Below are positions 1 through 7,858 of a stretch of 64,000 nt of DNA, piece by piece; within the stretch, counting starts at the first letter, position 1; every line of letters begins with the position of its first letter. The notes under the pieces are model-generated. The model saw nothing but the letters and a program-made list of their open reading frames with translations, did not search any database and was not told the origin of the DNA. The translations under genes and the position numbers were made by a program. This DNA comes from Lachnotalea glycerini (GTDB lineage Bacteria > Bacillota > Clostridia > Lachnospirales > Lachnospiraceae): NCBI RefSeq assembly GCF_003201285.1, contig NZ_QICS01000014.1, positions 1-64,000 of the forward strand, read 5' to 3'.

Positions 1-528
1 CAACTCAATAAAGTGCAGCGCACCGCTATTTGTAAAGCTTTCTGTAATCGAATAGAAGAGTTAGGTTATCAGTCAGGTGTTTATGCTTCTACGAGCTGGT
101 TTAAGAGTAACCTGGATGTGTCACAGCTTTTGGATTATTATGTATGGGTAGCACAGTATGCAAGTACTTGTACGGCAACGCACAGAACGGATATGTGGCA
201 ATATACTTCGAAAGGGAGTATGGCAGGGATTAGCGGGAATGTAGATATTTCACATTGCTATACAAATCTTGGCAATACATCCAGTACAAATACTTTAAAA
301 ACAAACGAAACAACTATTGAAGCAGATAAAAGTAAAGTTGCTGACATATTCAAAGTAAAAGTAACAGCAGATAGTTTAAGAATTAGAAAAGGACCTAGTA
401 CAAGCTATGCTCAAGTTGGCAGCATAAGAGATAAAGGTGTTTATACCATAACAAAAACCTCTGATAACTGGGGATATCTTAAAAGTGGTGCAGGTTGGAT
501 TTGTTTGGATTATACAAAGAAAGTATAA
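1..528 (+). CDS. GH25-type lysozyme C-terminal part with SH3 domain (5' truncated by window edge)
   Basis: Peptidoglycan-cleaving muramidase, probably secreted or a phage endolysin. The reading frame is open from base 1, so the N-terminus lies outside the window. The visible part has the end of the GH25 barrel: YASTSWF, YYVWVAQYAS, then DMWQYTSKG and GNVDIS, which is the usual close of the family and contains the conserved Asp. A linker of about 30 residues follows, and then a bacterial SH3 domain over roughly the last 55 residues (SLRIRKGPSTSYAQVG ... GWICLDY), which typically binds cell wall. The tRNA-like fragment 160 bp downstream fits a prophage right end, but a chromosomal cell-wall enzyme is equally possible. 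Domain assignment is strong; phage origin is inference. Confidence 0.85.
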   Translation, partial: QLNKVQRTAICKAFCNRIEELGYQSGVYASTSWFKSNLDVSQLLDYYVWVAQYASTCTATHRTDMWQYTSKGSMAGISGNVDISHCYTNLGNTSSTNTLKTNETTIEADKSKVADIFKVKVTADSLRIRKGPSTSYAQVGSIRDKGVYTITKTSDNWGYLKSGAGWICLDYTKKV

Positions 529-691
529 TCTTTTACACGATTTTGAAAAAAGATATGCATAAATATAAATATGTATTTTTATAAAATGTATTATATTAGG
601 GAGAAATAATTCGTATTAGAGTTAGTCAAAAGTTAGTCAAAACCCTTTGATATCCAGTGTTTACAAGGTTTAAGGTTGCATTGGTAGTGTT

Positions 692-722
692 GAGGTCACG
701 AGTTCGACTCTCGTTAACAGCT
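692..722 (+). other. tRNA-Thr-like 3' fragment, candidate attachment site
   Basis: The sequence contains a perfect T-arm (ACGAG, loop TTCGACT, CTCGT) followed by TAACAGCT, which resembles the 3' strand of a clostridial tRNA-Thr acceptor stem. No matching 5' acceptor half, D-arm or anticodon arm lies upstream within 75 bp, so it is not a functional tRNA. Integrases often use tRNA 3' ends as att cores, and a lysozyme gene sits just to the left. Calling it an att site is inference. Confidence 0.4.
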
Positions 723-740
723 TAGTGAAAATTAGTTTAA

Positions 741-787
741 AATAGCTTCAAATCCTTTAATAGTAAGGGTTTGAAGCTATTTTATTT
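741..787 (+). terminator. Rho-independent terminator-like hairpin
   Basis: Arms 741-755 and 767-781 pair almost perfectly (AATAGCTTCAAA with TTTGAAGCTATT), followed by a T-rich run. A related hairpin sits at 2878-2929. It ends the stretch behind the lysozyme/att region. The rest of 529-988 holds only the repeat at 785-832. Confidence 0.6.
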
Positions 788-832
788 CATAGGAAAGACC
801 TTGTTGTGTATAAAAGCTTTGTTTTCTATCAG
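785..832 (+). repeat. Dispersed terminator-associated repeat, copy A (partial)
   Basis: TTTCATAGGAAAGACCTTG followed by a TATAAAAGCTTTG segment and TTTTCTAT. It matches the copies at 39661-39754 (minus), 46016-46086 and 52456-52532. It lacks the second half (the GCACGAATGCAAGTGG part). Confidence 0.55.
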
Positions 833-988
833 TCACTAATTGCCGGTAATAGAATAATGAAAGGGTAATTCATAGTAAACAGTTATACGATAACGTTTTT
901 AACAATATTTTCCAAGGATTAATATTTGATAATATGGTATTATATTCCTGAATTATATTTTGAATTTAACAAAGGAGGAAACCGGCAT

Positions 989-1297
989 ATGAAAGTGGCT
1001 GGAATTATAAGAAATTGTGATAATTTAGGAAGAGTTGTGATACCGAAGGAATTAAGAAAAGCTTTTGAAATAAAAGACGGAGATCCCGTTGAGATTTATG
1101 CACAGGATGATGCAATAGTATTAAAAAAATATATACCATCTTATGACCTTAAGACAAAAATTGAAAATGCAATAACAAGTTTAAAAGATTTAGCAGAATA
1201 TAAAGGTCTTGAATATGAGGATACAAAAAAAATTAATGATCATTTAGGCTTAGCTTTGTTAGAGTTTGAGAAGTTAGAGATAAATTCAGGGAAATAA
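989..1297 (+). CDS. AbrB/SpoVT-type transition-state regulator
   Basis: DNA-binding regulator of 102 residues. The N-terminal swapped-hairpin domain is clear: GIIRNCDNLGRVVIPKELR, then FEIKDGDPVEIYAQDDAIVLKKY, as in AbrB, Abh and SpoVT. The C-terminal 50 residues are helical and probably drive multimerisation. The start is the ATG at 989, eight bases behind AAAGGAGGAA; longer frames upstream have no ribosome site. The gene is monocistronic with its own terminator at 1318. The specific target cannot be told from sequence; such proteins usually act in sporulation or stationary-phase control. Confidence 0.85.
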   Translation: MKVAGIIRNCDNLGRVVIPKELRKAFEIKDGDPVEIYAQDDAIVLKKYIPSYDLKTKIENAITSLKDLAEYKGLEYEDTKKINDHLGLALLEFEKLEINSGK

Positions 1298-1317
1298 TTA
1301 ATTTAGTATAGGTAATA

Positions 1318-1347
1318 GGCTGTTAAAGTGAAAATAACAGCCTTTTT
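1318..1347 (+). terminator. Terminator of the AbrB-like gene
   Basis: GGCTGTTA / TAACAGCC stem with a nine-base loop, then TTTTT. Confidence 0.85.
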
Positions 1348-1530
1348 GTTATTTATTTTGATATGTAAAAAGGATATTGATAAATCTAAGGTTGACTTTT
1401 TGGTACTTATGTCCTATAATAAGTCTATAAAAATAGACTAGAATGGAGAGAGTTTATTGGCGATATTTAATGTCGCAGATCTACTATGCAAATTGAAATT
1501 TACAATTTAAACGAAAGGTGGTATTCAATT

Positions 1531-2514
1531 ATGAAAAAATATCTTAATATTTTACTTTCATTATCAATATTAAATCTATTGATAATAGCTCTGATTTGGC
1601 CTGCTTCAACAGTTAATGCAGCAACTAGATTTAAGTTTGTTGACAGCAATAATATTACATGGGAATTTACCTTATACGGAGGAAGTGCTACTGATGTACG
1701 ATTAGCTAGTTCTGCTTCAGGTACATTAACGGTACCAAGTACACTAGACGGATACCCTGTTACCTCTGTTGCTGGTGTAAACACTAGTGTAACCTTTCTT
1801 CAAAGCTATGGAAAATCGGTTACTGCTGTAATCTTTCCGGATACGTTAGAAGAAATTAAGGATTACGCTTTATATAATGTAGATAATATTACATCTGTTA
1901 ATATTCCAAACAGCGTTACAAAAATCGGAGCTTATGCATTAGCAAATATGGATCAGGTAACCTCCCTAAGTTTGCCAAATTCGATAAAATATATTGGAGC
2001 ATATGCCTTTGCTAATAATTGCTTTACTAAATTAACAATTCCGGGCAGCGTTACCTTTTTGGGTGGTAATTTATGCCAATCTTCTAAATTACAATCCGTA
2101 ATTTTTCAAGAAGGAGTCACTGCAATTCCGGCCTATTGCTTTCTGTCTTGTGCATCGCTGACAAGTGTTTCAATACCAAATACGGTAACAGAAATACCAA
2201 GTGATTGCTTTAATAGGTGCACTACACTGAGAAAAATATCGATACCAGATTCTATAAAGGCTATTCAAATCGGTGCTTTTGCTTATTGTACTTATTTAAG
2301 GGAAGTGATATTGGGAAGCAACGTTGCAACGATTGGTAGCAGAGCGTTTTATGAATGCGACGGATTAGGTTCATTATATGTTTTGAATAAAAATGTCCAA
2401 ATATATGACAACGCGGAAACAATTAGTACAGCGCCGCTCATTCGCTGTTATAAAGGCTCAACTATGGATGCTTATGCAACTAAATACGGCAGAGTTGTTA
2501 AGTATTTAGAGTAG
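1531..2514 (+). CDS. BspA-type leucine-rich-repeat surface protein
   Basis: Exported protein of 327 residues. An N-terminal signal peptide (MKKYLNILLSLSILN, hydrophobic core, cleavage near VNAAT) is followed by about ten LRR_5 (BspA-type) repeats with units such as VTSVNIPNSVTKIGAYAL and LTSVSIPNTVTEIPSDCF. Such repeats mediate binding to host or surface partners. No LPxTG motif, choline-binding or SLH domain is visible, so the protein may be secreted. The start chosen is the ATG at 1531 behind AAAGGTGG; an upstream in-frame ATG at 1486 has no ribosome site and would bury the signal peptide. Ligand unknown. Confidence 0.8.
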   Translation: MKKYLNILLSLSILNLLIIALIWPASTVNAATRFKFVDSNNITWEFTLYGGSATDVRLASSASGTLTVPSTLDGYPVTSVAGVNTSVTFLQSYGKSVTAVIFPDTLEEIKDYALYNVDNITSVNIPNSVTKIGAYALANMDQVTSLSLPNSIKYIGAYAFANNCFTKLTIPGSVTFLGGNLCQSSKLQSVIFQEGVTAIPAYCFLSCASLTSVSIPNTVTEIPSDCFNRCTTLRKISIPDSIKAIQIGAFAYCTYLREVILGSNVATIGSRAFYECDGLGSLYVLNKNVQIYDNAETISTAPLIRCYKGSTMDAYATKYGRVVKYLE

Positions 2515-2582
2515 AATAAAATAGTTTGCGAAGCAATTACTTCCTTTTCTGCGTCGCTGCAATTCCCACGGAGGGTTTTATA

Positions 2583-2608
2583 CTAGGAAATTTATCGAAA
2601 TTTCCTAG
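2583..2608. terminator. Perfect hairpin downstream of the BspA-like gene
   Basis: CTAGGAAATTT, loop ATCG, AAATTTCCTAG: an 11-bp perfect stem. It lies between the convergent BspA-like gene and the small peptide gene and could stop transcription either way. No strong T-run follows. Confidence 0.45.
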
Positions 2609-2621
2609 GTATGTAAACTAA

Positions 2622-2649
2622 AAGGTTCAGCCCCTCAGGGCTGAACCTT
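2622..2649 (-). terminator. Terminator of the small peptide gene
   Basis: AAGGTTCAGCCC, loop CTCA, GGGCTGAACCTT: a 12-bp perfect stem. On the minus strand it is followed by TTTTAGTTT, so it reads as the terminator of the peptide gene at 2657-2725. Confidence 0.7.
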
Positions 2650-2656
2650 GCAAGCG

Positions 2657-2725
2657 TTATCCGCAGCTTTTACAAATTAATTTAAGAAGTTCGCTTAAGT
2701 TACATGAGCTAAAGTTGAAACACAT
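2657..2725 (-). CDS. Small cysteine-rich peptide, 22 residues, unknown function
   Basis: This frame encodes 22 residues beginning MCFNFSSCN and ending ICKSCG, with cysteines at 2, 8, 18 and 21. Support for translation is unusually good for so short a frame: AAAGGAGG lies nine bases before the ATG, and a perfect terminator hairpin follows the stop directly. It does not match SCIFF, AgrD or any peptide family I know. It could be a modified peptide precursor, metal-binding peptide, leader peptide or small toxin. No maturase or immunity gene is next to it. Function not assigned. Confidence 0.5.
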   Translation of the reverse strand: MCFNFSSCNLSELLKLICKSCG

Positions 2726-2877
2726 AGAACATATCCTCCTTTACTTTTTTGTTTCTTAAGAATAAAATAATTGTAACACATTTGTAACAAGTATGTAATA
2801 TATAAGTTATGGAAAGCAAAGCAAAACTTGGTAATCGAGTAAATTAGATAGATATTTCATGTTACATCACAAAAAAG

Positions 2878-2935
2878 CAGCTAGATAATAGCTTCAATTC
2901 TAAAAGGGGTTGGAGCTATTATCTAGCTGTTTTAA
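2878..2935 (+). terminator. Long terminator-like hairpin
   Basis: CAGCTAGATAATAGCT pairs with AGCTATTATCTAGCTG (2914-2929), followed by TTTT. No recognisable gene ends directly upstream; 2726-2877 holds only the peptide gene's upstream region. Its inner part resembles the hairpin at 741-781. Confidence 0.6.
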
Positions 2936-3051
2936 TATTTGATACATACATATTGCAATTCCAAAGAAGTGAGTATTAGTTTGAAACCAGAGTAAAAATT
3001 GATTCAAGAATCAGAAATTATAAAAGTGGAATGTGATACGCCAAAAGATAT

Positions 3052-3066
3052 GTATCAAAATGATAC
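3052..3066. promoter_or_regulatory. Palindrome upstream of the cysteine desulfidase promoter
   Basis: GTATCA, AAA, TGATAC: perfect six-base arms. Related palindromes lie at 3199-3215 (GATACA, ATCAA, TGTATC) and a near copy at 3211-3227. They flank the predicted promoter at 3108-3136 and are candidate binding sites for the local regulator. Confidence 0.45.
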
Positions 3067-3107
3067 ACAATCATGTAAAAAACGTACATAAATAAGTAAA
3101 AATTAAA

Positions 3108-3136
3108 TTGAATATACAATGTGTATAATATAATAT
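3108..3136 (+). promoter_or_regulatory. Sigma-A-type promoter for the desulfidase/transport operon
   Basis: TTGAAT, 17 bp, TAATAT. The start codon is about 128 bp downstream, leaving a leader that carries the GATACA palindrome. No sigma-54 -24/-12 element was found here. Confidence 0.5.
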
Positions 3137-3198
3137 CACGAAAATGCGATTATATATACAAAGTTGCCTAAAATATATTGTAATCATTATTGTTTTAG

Positions 3199-3227
3199 GA
3201 TACAATCAATGTATCAAATTAATACAC
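3199..3227. promoter_or_regulatory. Palindromes between promoter and start of the desulfidase gene
   Basis: GATACA-N5-TGTATC at 3199-3215, overlapping a site at 3211-3227 that matches the upstream palindrome in 15 of 17 positions. Position downstream of the promoter suggests repression; this is inference. Confidence 0.4.
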
Positions 3228-3263
3228 AAGAACAAAGAAAGTAATTGTCGAAAGGGAAAAAAG

Positions 3264-4532
3264 ATGAATCATATATACCAAACAATGATTGATATTTTAA
3301 AGCAAGAATTAGTTCCGGCACTTGGATGTACCGAACCCATTGCACTTGCATATGCTTCAGCTAAGGCAAGAGAGGTACTGGGAGAGATGCCAGATGAGCT
3401 GTATGTAGAATGTAGTGGTAATATCATTAAAAATGCAAAGAGCGTTATCGTTCCAAGAACTAAAAATCTAAAAGGTATTGAAGCAGCAGCTATTGTAGGA
3501 ATGCTAGGAGGCAATCCGGATAAAAAGCTAGAGGTATTAACAACTGTGACAGAGGATAACATAGAAGAGGCCAAAAGACTTCTGGAGAGAAAATATTGCA
3601 AAACAAGTTTGTTAGATACTCAGGAGAAGCTGCATATTATAGTACATATGAAAAAGGGAGAGCATTCTGCCCTGGTTGAATTGGTGAAGACACATACAGG
3701 AATTATAAAAATAGAAAAAGATGATAAGGTTATATTTATTGATGAGGTAACGGAAGAAGCGATAAATGCAGTTGATTATAACGTGCTCAACATTGCTGAC
3801 ATTCTGAATTTTGCTGAAAATGTTGAGATTACAGAAATAAAGCCAATATTAGTAAGACAGATTGAGTACAATACTAAAATAGCGAAAGAAGGTTTATATC
3901 ATACTTACGGTGTTAACGTAGGAGCTGCTTTAATTGATATCTATGGTGATGATGTTAAAATACGTGCAAAAGCAATGCCGGCTGCCGGCTCGGATGCCCG
4001 AATGAATGGATGTGAGCTTCCGGTAATTATAAACTCGGGAAGTGGCAATCAGGGTATGACAGTTTCTTTACCGGTTATAGAGTTTGGGAACATGTTAAAT
4101 GTAGACGAAAACAAGCTATTAAGGGCATTATGCATTAGTAATCTGATTGCAATATATCAGAAATATCAAATAGGAAGATTATCAGCGTATTGCGGTGCTG
4201 TAAGTGCAGCAGCGGGAGCAGGAGCTGGAATAGCATATTTATATGGGGGAAAAGAAGAAGAAATAACCCAAACATTAGTAAATACTTTGGCTAATGTATC
4301 AGGCATCGTATGTGATGGGGCAAAATCTTCATGCGCAGCTAAAATTGCTTCTGCTGTGGATGCAGCAATCGTTGCTACAATGATAAGTCTTAGAGGTAAA
4401 GGTTTTGTGGCGGGAGACGGTATTGTAAAGGATACCATTCAAAAAACAATTGATGGAGTTGTTACATTAGCAAAGGAGGGAATGAAAGAGACCGATGAAG
4501 TAATACTTAAAATTATGATGAATGAGGGATAG
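3264..4532 (+). CDS. cyuA: L-cysteine desulfidase family protein (CyuA/YhaM-like)
   Basis: Predicted 4Fe-4S enzyme splitting L-cysteine into pyruvate, sulfide and ammonia. The 422-residue protein starts NHIYQTMIDILKQE and has the family GCTEP motif at residues 21-25, NSGSGNQG in the middle and GIVCDGAKSSCAAK near the C-terminus; these cysteines are the usual cluster ligands and active-site region. The start is the ATG at 3264, behind AAAGGGAAAA; an upstream in-frame ATG at 3144 lies next to the promoter and would add a non-conserved segment. It heads a run of genes through 11527 with short gaps, so sulfide-forming cysteine catabolism probably anchors the operon. Some relatives are annotated as serine dehydratase-like, so the exact substrate is not certain. 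Confidence 0.85.
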   Translation: MNHIYQTMIDILKQELVPALGCTEPIALAYASAKAREVLGEMPDELYVECSGNIIKNAKSVIVPRTKNLKGIEAAAIVGMLGGNPDKKLEVLTTVTEDNIEEAKRLLERKYCKTSLLDTQEKLHIIVHMKKGEHSALVELVKTHTGIIKIEKDDKVIFIDEVTEEAINAVDYNVLNIADILNFAENVEITEIKPILVRQIEYNTKIAKEGLYHTYGVNVGAALIDIYGDDVKIRAKAMPAAGSDARMNGCELPVIINSGSGNQGMTVSLPVIEFGNMLNVDENKLLRALCISNLIAIYQKYQIGRLSAYCGAVSAAAGAGAGIAYLYGGKEEEITQTLVNTLANVSGIVCDGAKSSCAAKIASAVDAAIVATMISLRGKGFVAGDGIVKDTIQKTIDGVVTLAKEGMKETDEVILKIMMNEG

Positions 4533-4618
4533 CAAAAGCAATAAGAAACTATAAAAAGAACCGCCAAAGATAAAACAAATTAATGAGAAATCAGAACACA
4601 AAATGAAAGGAAAATTTT

Positions 4619-5821
4619 ATGAAAAAAATGAAAAAGTGGGTTGGTTTAGGTTTAGTATTGGCAATGACAGCAGGGTTTACAGGTTGTACAAATAATTCTG
4701 CCACTTCAAGTGAGAGCACATCCGATAGTACAAGCACCACAAAAGAAACTGAAAGTACACAAAGCAGTGAAAGTACAGAGACAATCAAAATTGCAGTTGC
4801 TGCTCCAATGACAGGTGATACGGCTGAATATGGAATTGGTTTTACAAATGCAGCACAGTTAATGGCAGATGAATGGAATGCAAATGGAGGAGTATTAGGA
4901 CAGCAAATAGAAATCGTGCCTTATGATGACAAAAATTCCTCGGAAGAAGCGGCAACTATAGCACAAAAAATTGTAAGCGAAGGTGATATTGTCGGAGTAA
5001 TCGGTCACTTTTCTTCCGGAGTCTGTCTGACAGCAGCACCAATTTATCAGCAAAATCAAATAATAGAAATATCTCCATCTGCTTCTCATCCTGACTATTC
5101 CTTGGTTGGTGATTATATTTTCAGAAATAATACGGTAATCAAATCAGAGGCAGCGGCAAGCATAGATATTGCAACGCAGGATTTAGGTAAGAAAAACATT
5201 GGCATCATTTCAATCAAGACAGATTGGGGAACTAATACATCACAGGTTATAAAGGATTTAGTAGAGCAGCTTGGCAGTGATGTTAAGGTAGTGGCTCATG
5301 AAGAAGTAGTAGAAGGCTCTGATGATTATAGTCCGGCAATTACCAAATTAAACGAAGCAGGTGCTGATGTTGTAATCTGTGCAGGAATGTATAATTTAGT
5401 GGCACCGGTAGCAAAACAGTATAAGCAGATTAATCCTGACATACAAATTGTTGGTTTCTCAAATGCTTACAGTCAACAATTGATTGAGCTTGGTGGAGAT
5501 TCTGTAGAAGGCGTATGCTTCCCTGTAATTTTCTTCTCAGAATCACAAGATGAGAAAATTAAAACCTATGTAGATGCATTTACAAAAGCATATGGTACTG
5601 CACCAAGTGCTTTATCATCTCAGGCATATGATTCAGTCGGTATGCTGTTAACTGCAATTGAACAGGCAGGTACGACCGATTCACAGCAGGTTCGTAAATT
5701 TTTAGCAGATTTGGGATATGATGGGGTGACTGGCTATACCAAATTTGATGAAAATGGCGATGTTCAAAAAGATTTCATAAAGGTAACAATTAAGGATGGC
5801 ACTTTTGTAAAAATGGATTAA
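4619..5821 (+). CDS. ABC transporter substrate-binding lipoprotein, LivJ/K type
   Basis: Ligand-binding lipoprotein of a branched-chain-type importer. The 400 residues begin with a lipoprotein signal whose lipobox ends AGFTGC, then a Ser/Thr/Glu-rich tether to about residue 55, then a type I periplasmic-binding fold (IKIAVAAPMTGDTAEYGIG; GGVLGQQIEIVPYDDK; VIGHFSSGVC). It is followed by a hairpin and the permease genes. Sitting next to cysteine desulfidase and an ATC-hydrolase homologue, it may bind a sulfur amino acid or derivative rather than leucine; that is inference, since family members bind many ligands. Confidence 0.88.
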   Translation: MKKMKKWVGLGLVLAMTAGFTGCTNNSATSSESTSDSTSTTKETESTQSSESTETIKIAVAAPMTGDTAEYGIGFTNAAQLMADEWNANGGVLGQQIEIVPYDDKNSSEEAATIAQKIVSEGDIVGVIGHFSSGVCLTAAPIYQQNQIIEISPSASHPDYSLVGDYIFRNNTVIKSEAAASIDIATQDLGKKNIGIISIKTDWGTNTSQVIKDLVEQLGSDVKVVAHEEVVEGSDDYSPAITKLNEAGADVVICAGMYNLVAPVAKQYKQINPDIQIVGFSNAYSQQLIELGGDSVEGVCFPVIFFSESQDEKIKTYVDAFTKAYGTAPSALSSQAYDSVGMLLTAIEQAGTTDSQQVRKFLADLGYDGVTGYTKFDENGDVQKDFIKVTIKDGTFVKMD

Positions 5822-5835
5822 GTGAGAAAGGTAGC

Positions 5836-5866
5836 GGGCTTTTATGAGTTAGAAGCATAAAAGCCC
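5836..5866 (+). terminator. Intercistronic hairpin between binding protein and permease
   Basis: GGGCTTTTATG, nine-base loop, CATAAAAGCCC: an 11-bp perfect stem without a T-run. Such hairpins behind binding-protein genes often stabilise the upstream message so that binding protein exceeds permease. Confidence 0.6.
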
Positions 5867-5881
5867 AGATAAGGTGTATAG

Positions 5882-6757
5882 ATGATAGGACAACAAATAT
5901 TTAACGGTCTGACACTTGGAATGGCCTATGCACTTATTGCTGTAGGATATTCTCTGGTATTTGGAATCTTGCGTCTGGTAAACTTTTCTCATGGCTCCGT
6001 TTATGCGTTTGGAGCGCATGCCGCCTTATTATTTGTCGGTATGAAACTGGGGATTTTTCCAGCAATATTAATGAGCTTAATTTTTACAGGTGTACTTGGA
6101 ATTTTAATTGATAAAACAGCACTTGAGCCTCTCCGCAAGAAAAAATCAATGCCTATTGCATCACTAATTACAACCATAGGTATATCAAACATAATACAAA
6201 ACATGTTAACGGCTACCTTTGGCAGCCAGAAAAAAGCATTCCCGGCATTGTTTGATTTTGGTGTGATCTCAGTTGGAAAGCTACAGATTTCATGGACACA
6301 GATTTGTATGTGTATCATATCATTAATGCTTATGTTAGTTCTTGTATTACTGGTTCATAAAACAAAAATTGGTTTGGCAATGCGTGCCTGTGAGCAAAAC
6401 CCAAAAGCAGCCAGCATGATGGGAATCAATGTAAATTTTATTATATCCTTTACTTTCTTTTTGGGAGGCGTATCTGCAGCAATTGCAGGTGCATTAATCA
6501 GCGGTTACTACCAGATTGTATATCCAAACATGGGATATATGGCTGGCTTAAAAGCTTTTGCAGCAGCCGTATTAGGAGGTATTGGCAGTTTACCCGGTGC
6601 TTTGATCGGAGGACTCTTGGTAGGTGTATCCGAGAGTATGGCAGCAACCTTTTTAGGATCTACGTATCGTGACTGTATGGCGTTCATCATTTTAATTATT
6701 GTGCTAATTGTAAGACCGAATGGTTTGTTTGGCAAGAAAGGAATAACAAAGGTGTAA
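5882..6757 (+). CDS. livH: Branched-chain-type ABC permease LivH-like
   Basis: First membrane subunit of the importer, 291 residues with about eight membrane helices. Family signatures are visible: GLTLGMAYALIAVGYSLVFG near the start, NFSHGSVYAFGA, and the ATPase-contact loop RACEQNPKAASMMGIN around 175-190, then LGGIGSLPGALIGG. The next gene starts five bases after the stop, so translation is coupled. Substrate is not deducible from this subunit. Confidence 0.9.
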   Translation: MIGQQIFNGLTLGMAYALIAVGYSLVFGILRLVNFSHGSVYAFGAHAALLFVGMKLGIFPAILMSLIFTGVLGILIDKTALEPLRKKKSMPIASLITTIGISNIIQNMLTATFGSQKKAFPALFDFGVISVGKLQISWTQICMCIISLMLMLVLVLLVHKTKIGLAMRACEQNPKAASMMGINVNFIISFTFFLGGVSAAIAGALISGYYQIVYPNMGYMAGLKAFAAAVLGGIGSLPGALIGGLLVGVSESMAATFLGSTYRDCMAFIILIIVLIVRPNGLFGKKGITKV

Positions 6758-6761
6758 TAAT

Positions 6762-7817
6762 ATGAATGATATAAAACAGAAAAAAAATTTTAATATCATA
6801 CTGTATCTTGAACAATTCATTGACCGCTTTAAGCTCCCATTGGCAGTGAGTTCGGCAGTACTATTATTAATATTTCCGCATTTGTTAACCAACCAATACA
6901 TTCTGACCATTGTGGTAAAAGTAGGAATTTATATTATATTAGCGTTAGGACTTAATATTTTGACAGGATATGTAGGATTGGTATCCTTAGGGCATGCAGG
7001 CTTTGTTGCAATCGGAGCTTATACTGCATCCTTGCTGGCAACAAGACTTGGACTAGGTTTTTTTCTATCCATGCTATGCGGCATGATTTGCGCAGGAATT
7101 GCAGGAATTTTACTCGGGCTGCCCACTCTTCGGTTATCCGGTACGTACTTATCAATTGTAACGCTAGGCTTTGGCGAAATTATAAAAACAATTGCCATGA
7201 ACTGGGATTCGGTTACAAATGGCACACTAGGAGTAAAAAATATTCCAAGTCCATCCATTTTTGGACTTAAGCTTACCATTGCAAACGGCGGATTTTACTA
7301 TCTTATGCTGGTGATGCTGCTGATTGTCACACTTTTTTGCTACGTAACCTACAAATCACGTACAGGCAGAGCATTCTTAGCCATAAAGACAGATGAGATG
7401 GCGGGCATCATGATGGGCATCAACGTTACCTACTATAAGGTTTTAGCATTTGTATTATCCGCATGTATCTGTGCATCTGCCGGAGCGTTGTATGCAAGCT
7501 TAATTGGCTATATTGATCCGAATACTTTTACCTTTGATGTATCAACCATGATATTAAGTATTGTTATTCTGGGAGGTATGGGTACCATACGAGGAATGTT
7601 CATAGGCTCCATTATTCTTATTACATTTCCGGAGTTGTCAAGATCCTTAATGGATTATCGGTTTGTAGTATATGGTCTGATTCTAGTACTCATGATGCGT
7701 TTTCGCCCTCAGGGTTTACTGGGCTGGAAGTCTCAGATGCCTTATAAGTTATCAAAAAGCATTACCAGGAAATTAGAGCAGGCAAGGTCAGATAAACAAG
7801 AAAATTTATCACAATAA
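6762..7817 (+). CDS. livM: Branched-chain-type ABC permease LivM-like
   Basis: Second membrane subunit, 351 residues. An N-terminal extension of about 30 residues precedes the membrane core, which has LNILTGYVGLVSLGHAGFVA, GLPTLRLSGTYLSIVTLGF, the ATPase-contact loop IKTDEMAGIMMGIN and VILGGMGTIRGMFIG. It pairs with the preceding LivH-like subunit. The C-terminal tail is basic and cytoplasmic. The family call is firm. Confidence 0.9.
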   Translation: MNDIKQKKNFNIILYLEQFIDRFKLPLAVSSAVLLLIFPHLLTNQYILTIVVKVGIYIILALGLNILTGYVGLVSLGHAGFVAIGAYTASLLATRLGLGFFLSMLCGMICAGIAGILLGLPTLRLSGTYLSIVTLGFGEIIKTIAMNWDSVTNGTLGVKNIPSPSIFGLKLTIANGGFYYLMLVMLLIVTLFCYVTYKSRTGRAFLAIKTDEMAGIMMGINVTYYKVLAFVLSACICASAGALYASLIGYIDPNTFTFDVSTMILSIVILGGMGTIRGMFIGSIILITFPELSRSLMDYRFVVYGLILVLMMRFRPQGLLGWKSQMPYKLSKSITRKLEQARSDKQENLSQ

Positions 7818-7858
7818 TGCGAAGGGAGGGCAGACTGTCATAAGTGACAGGAAAAATT

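Noticed and set aside
648-722. Complete tRNA gene
   Set aside because: Only a T-arm and 3' acceptor end are present; no anticodon arm, D-arm or 5' acceptor strand fits.
3269-3601. Minus-strand frame opposite the cysteine desulfidase
   Set aside because: Low-complexity antisense shadow without a ribosome site.
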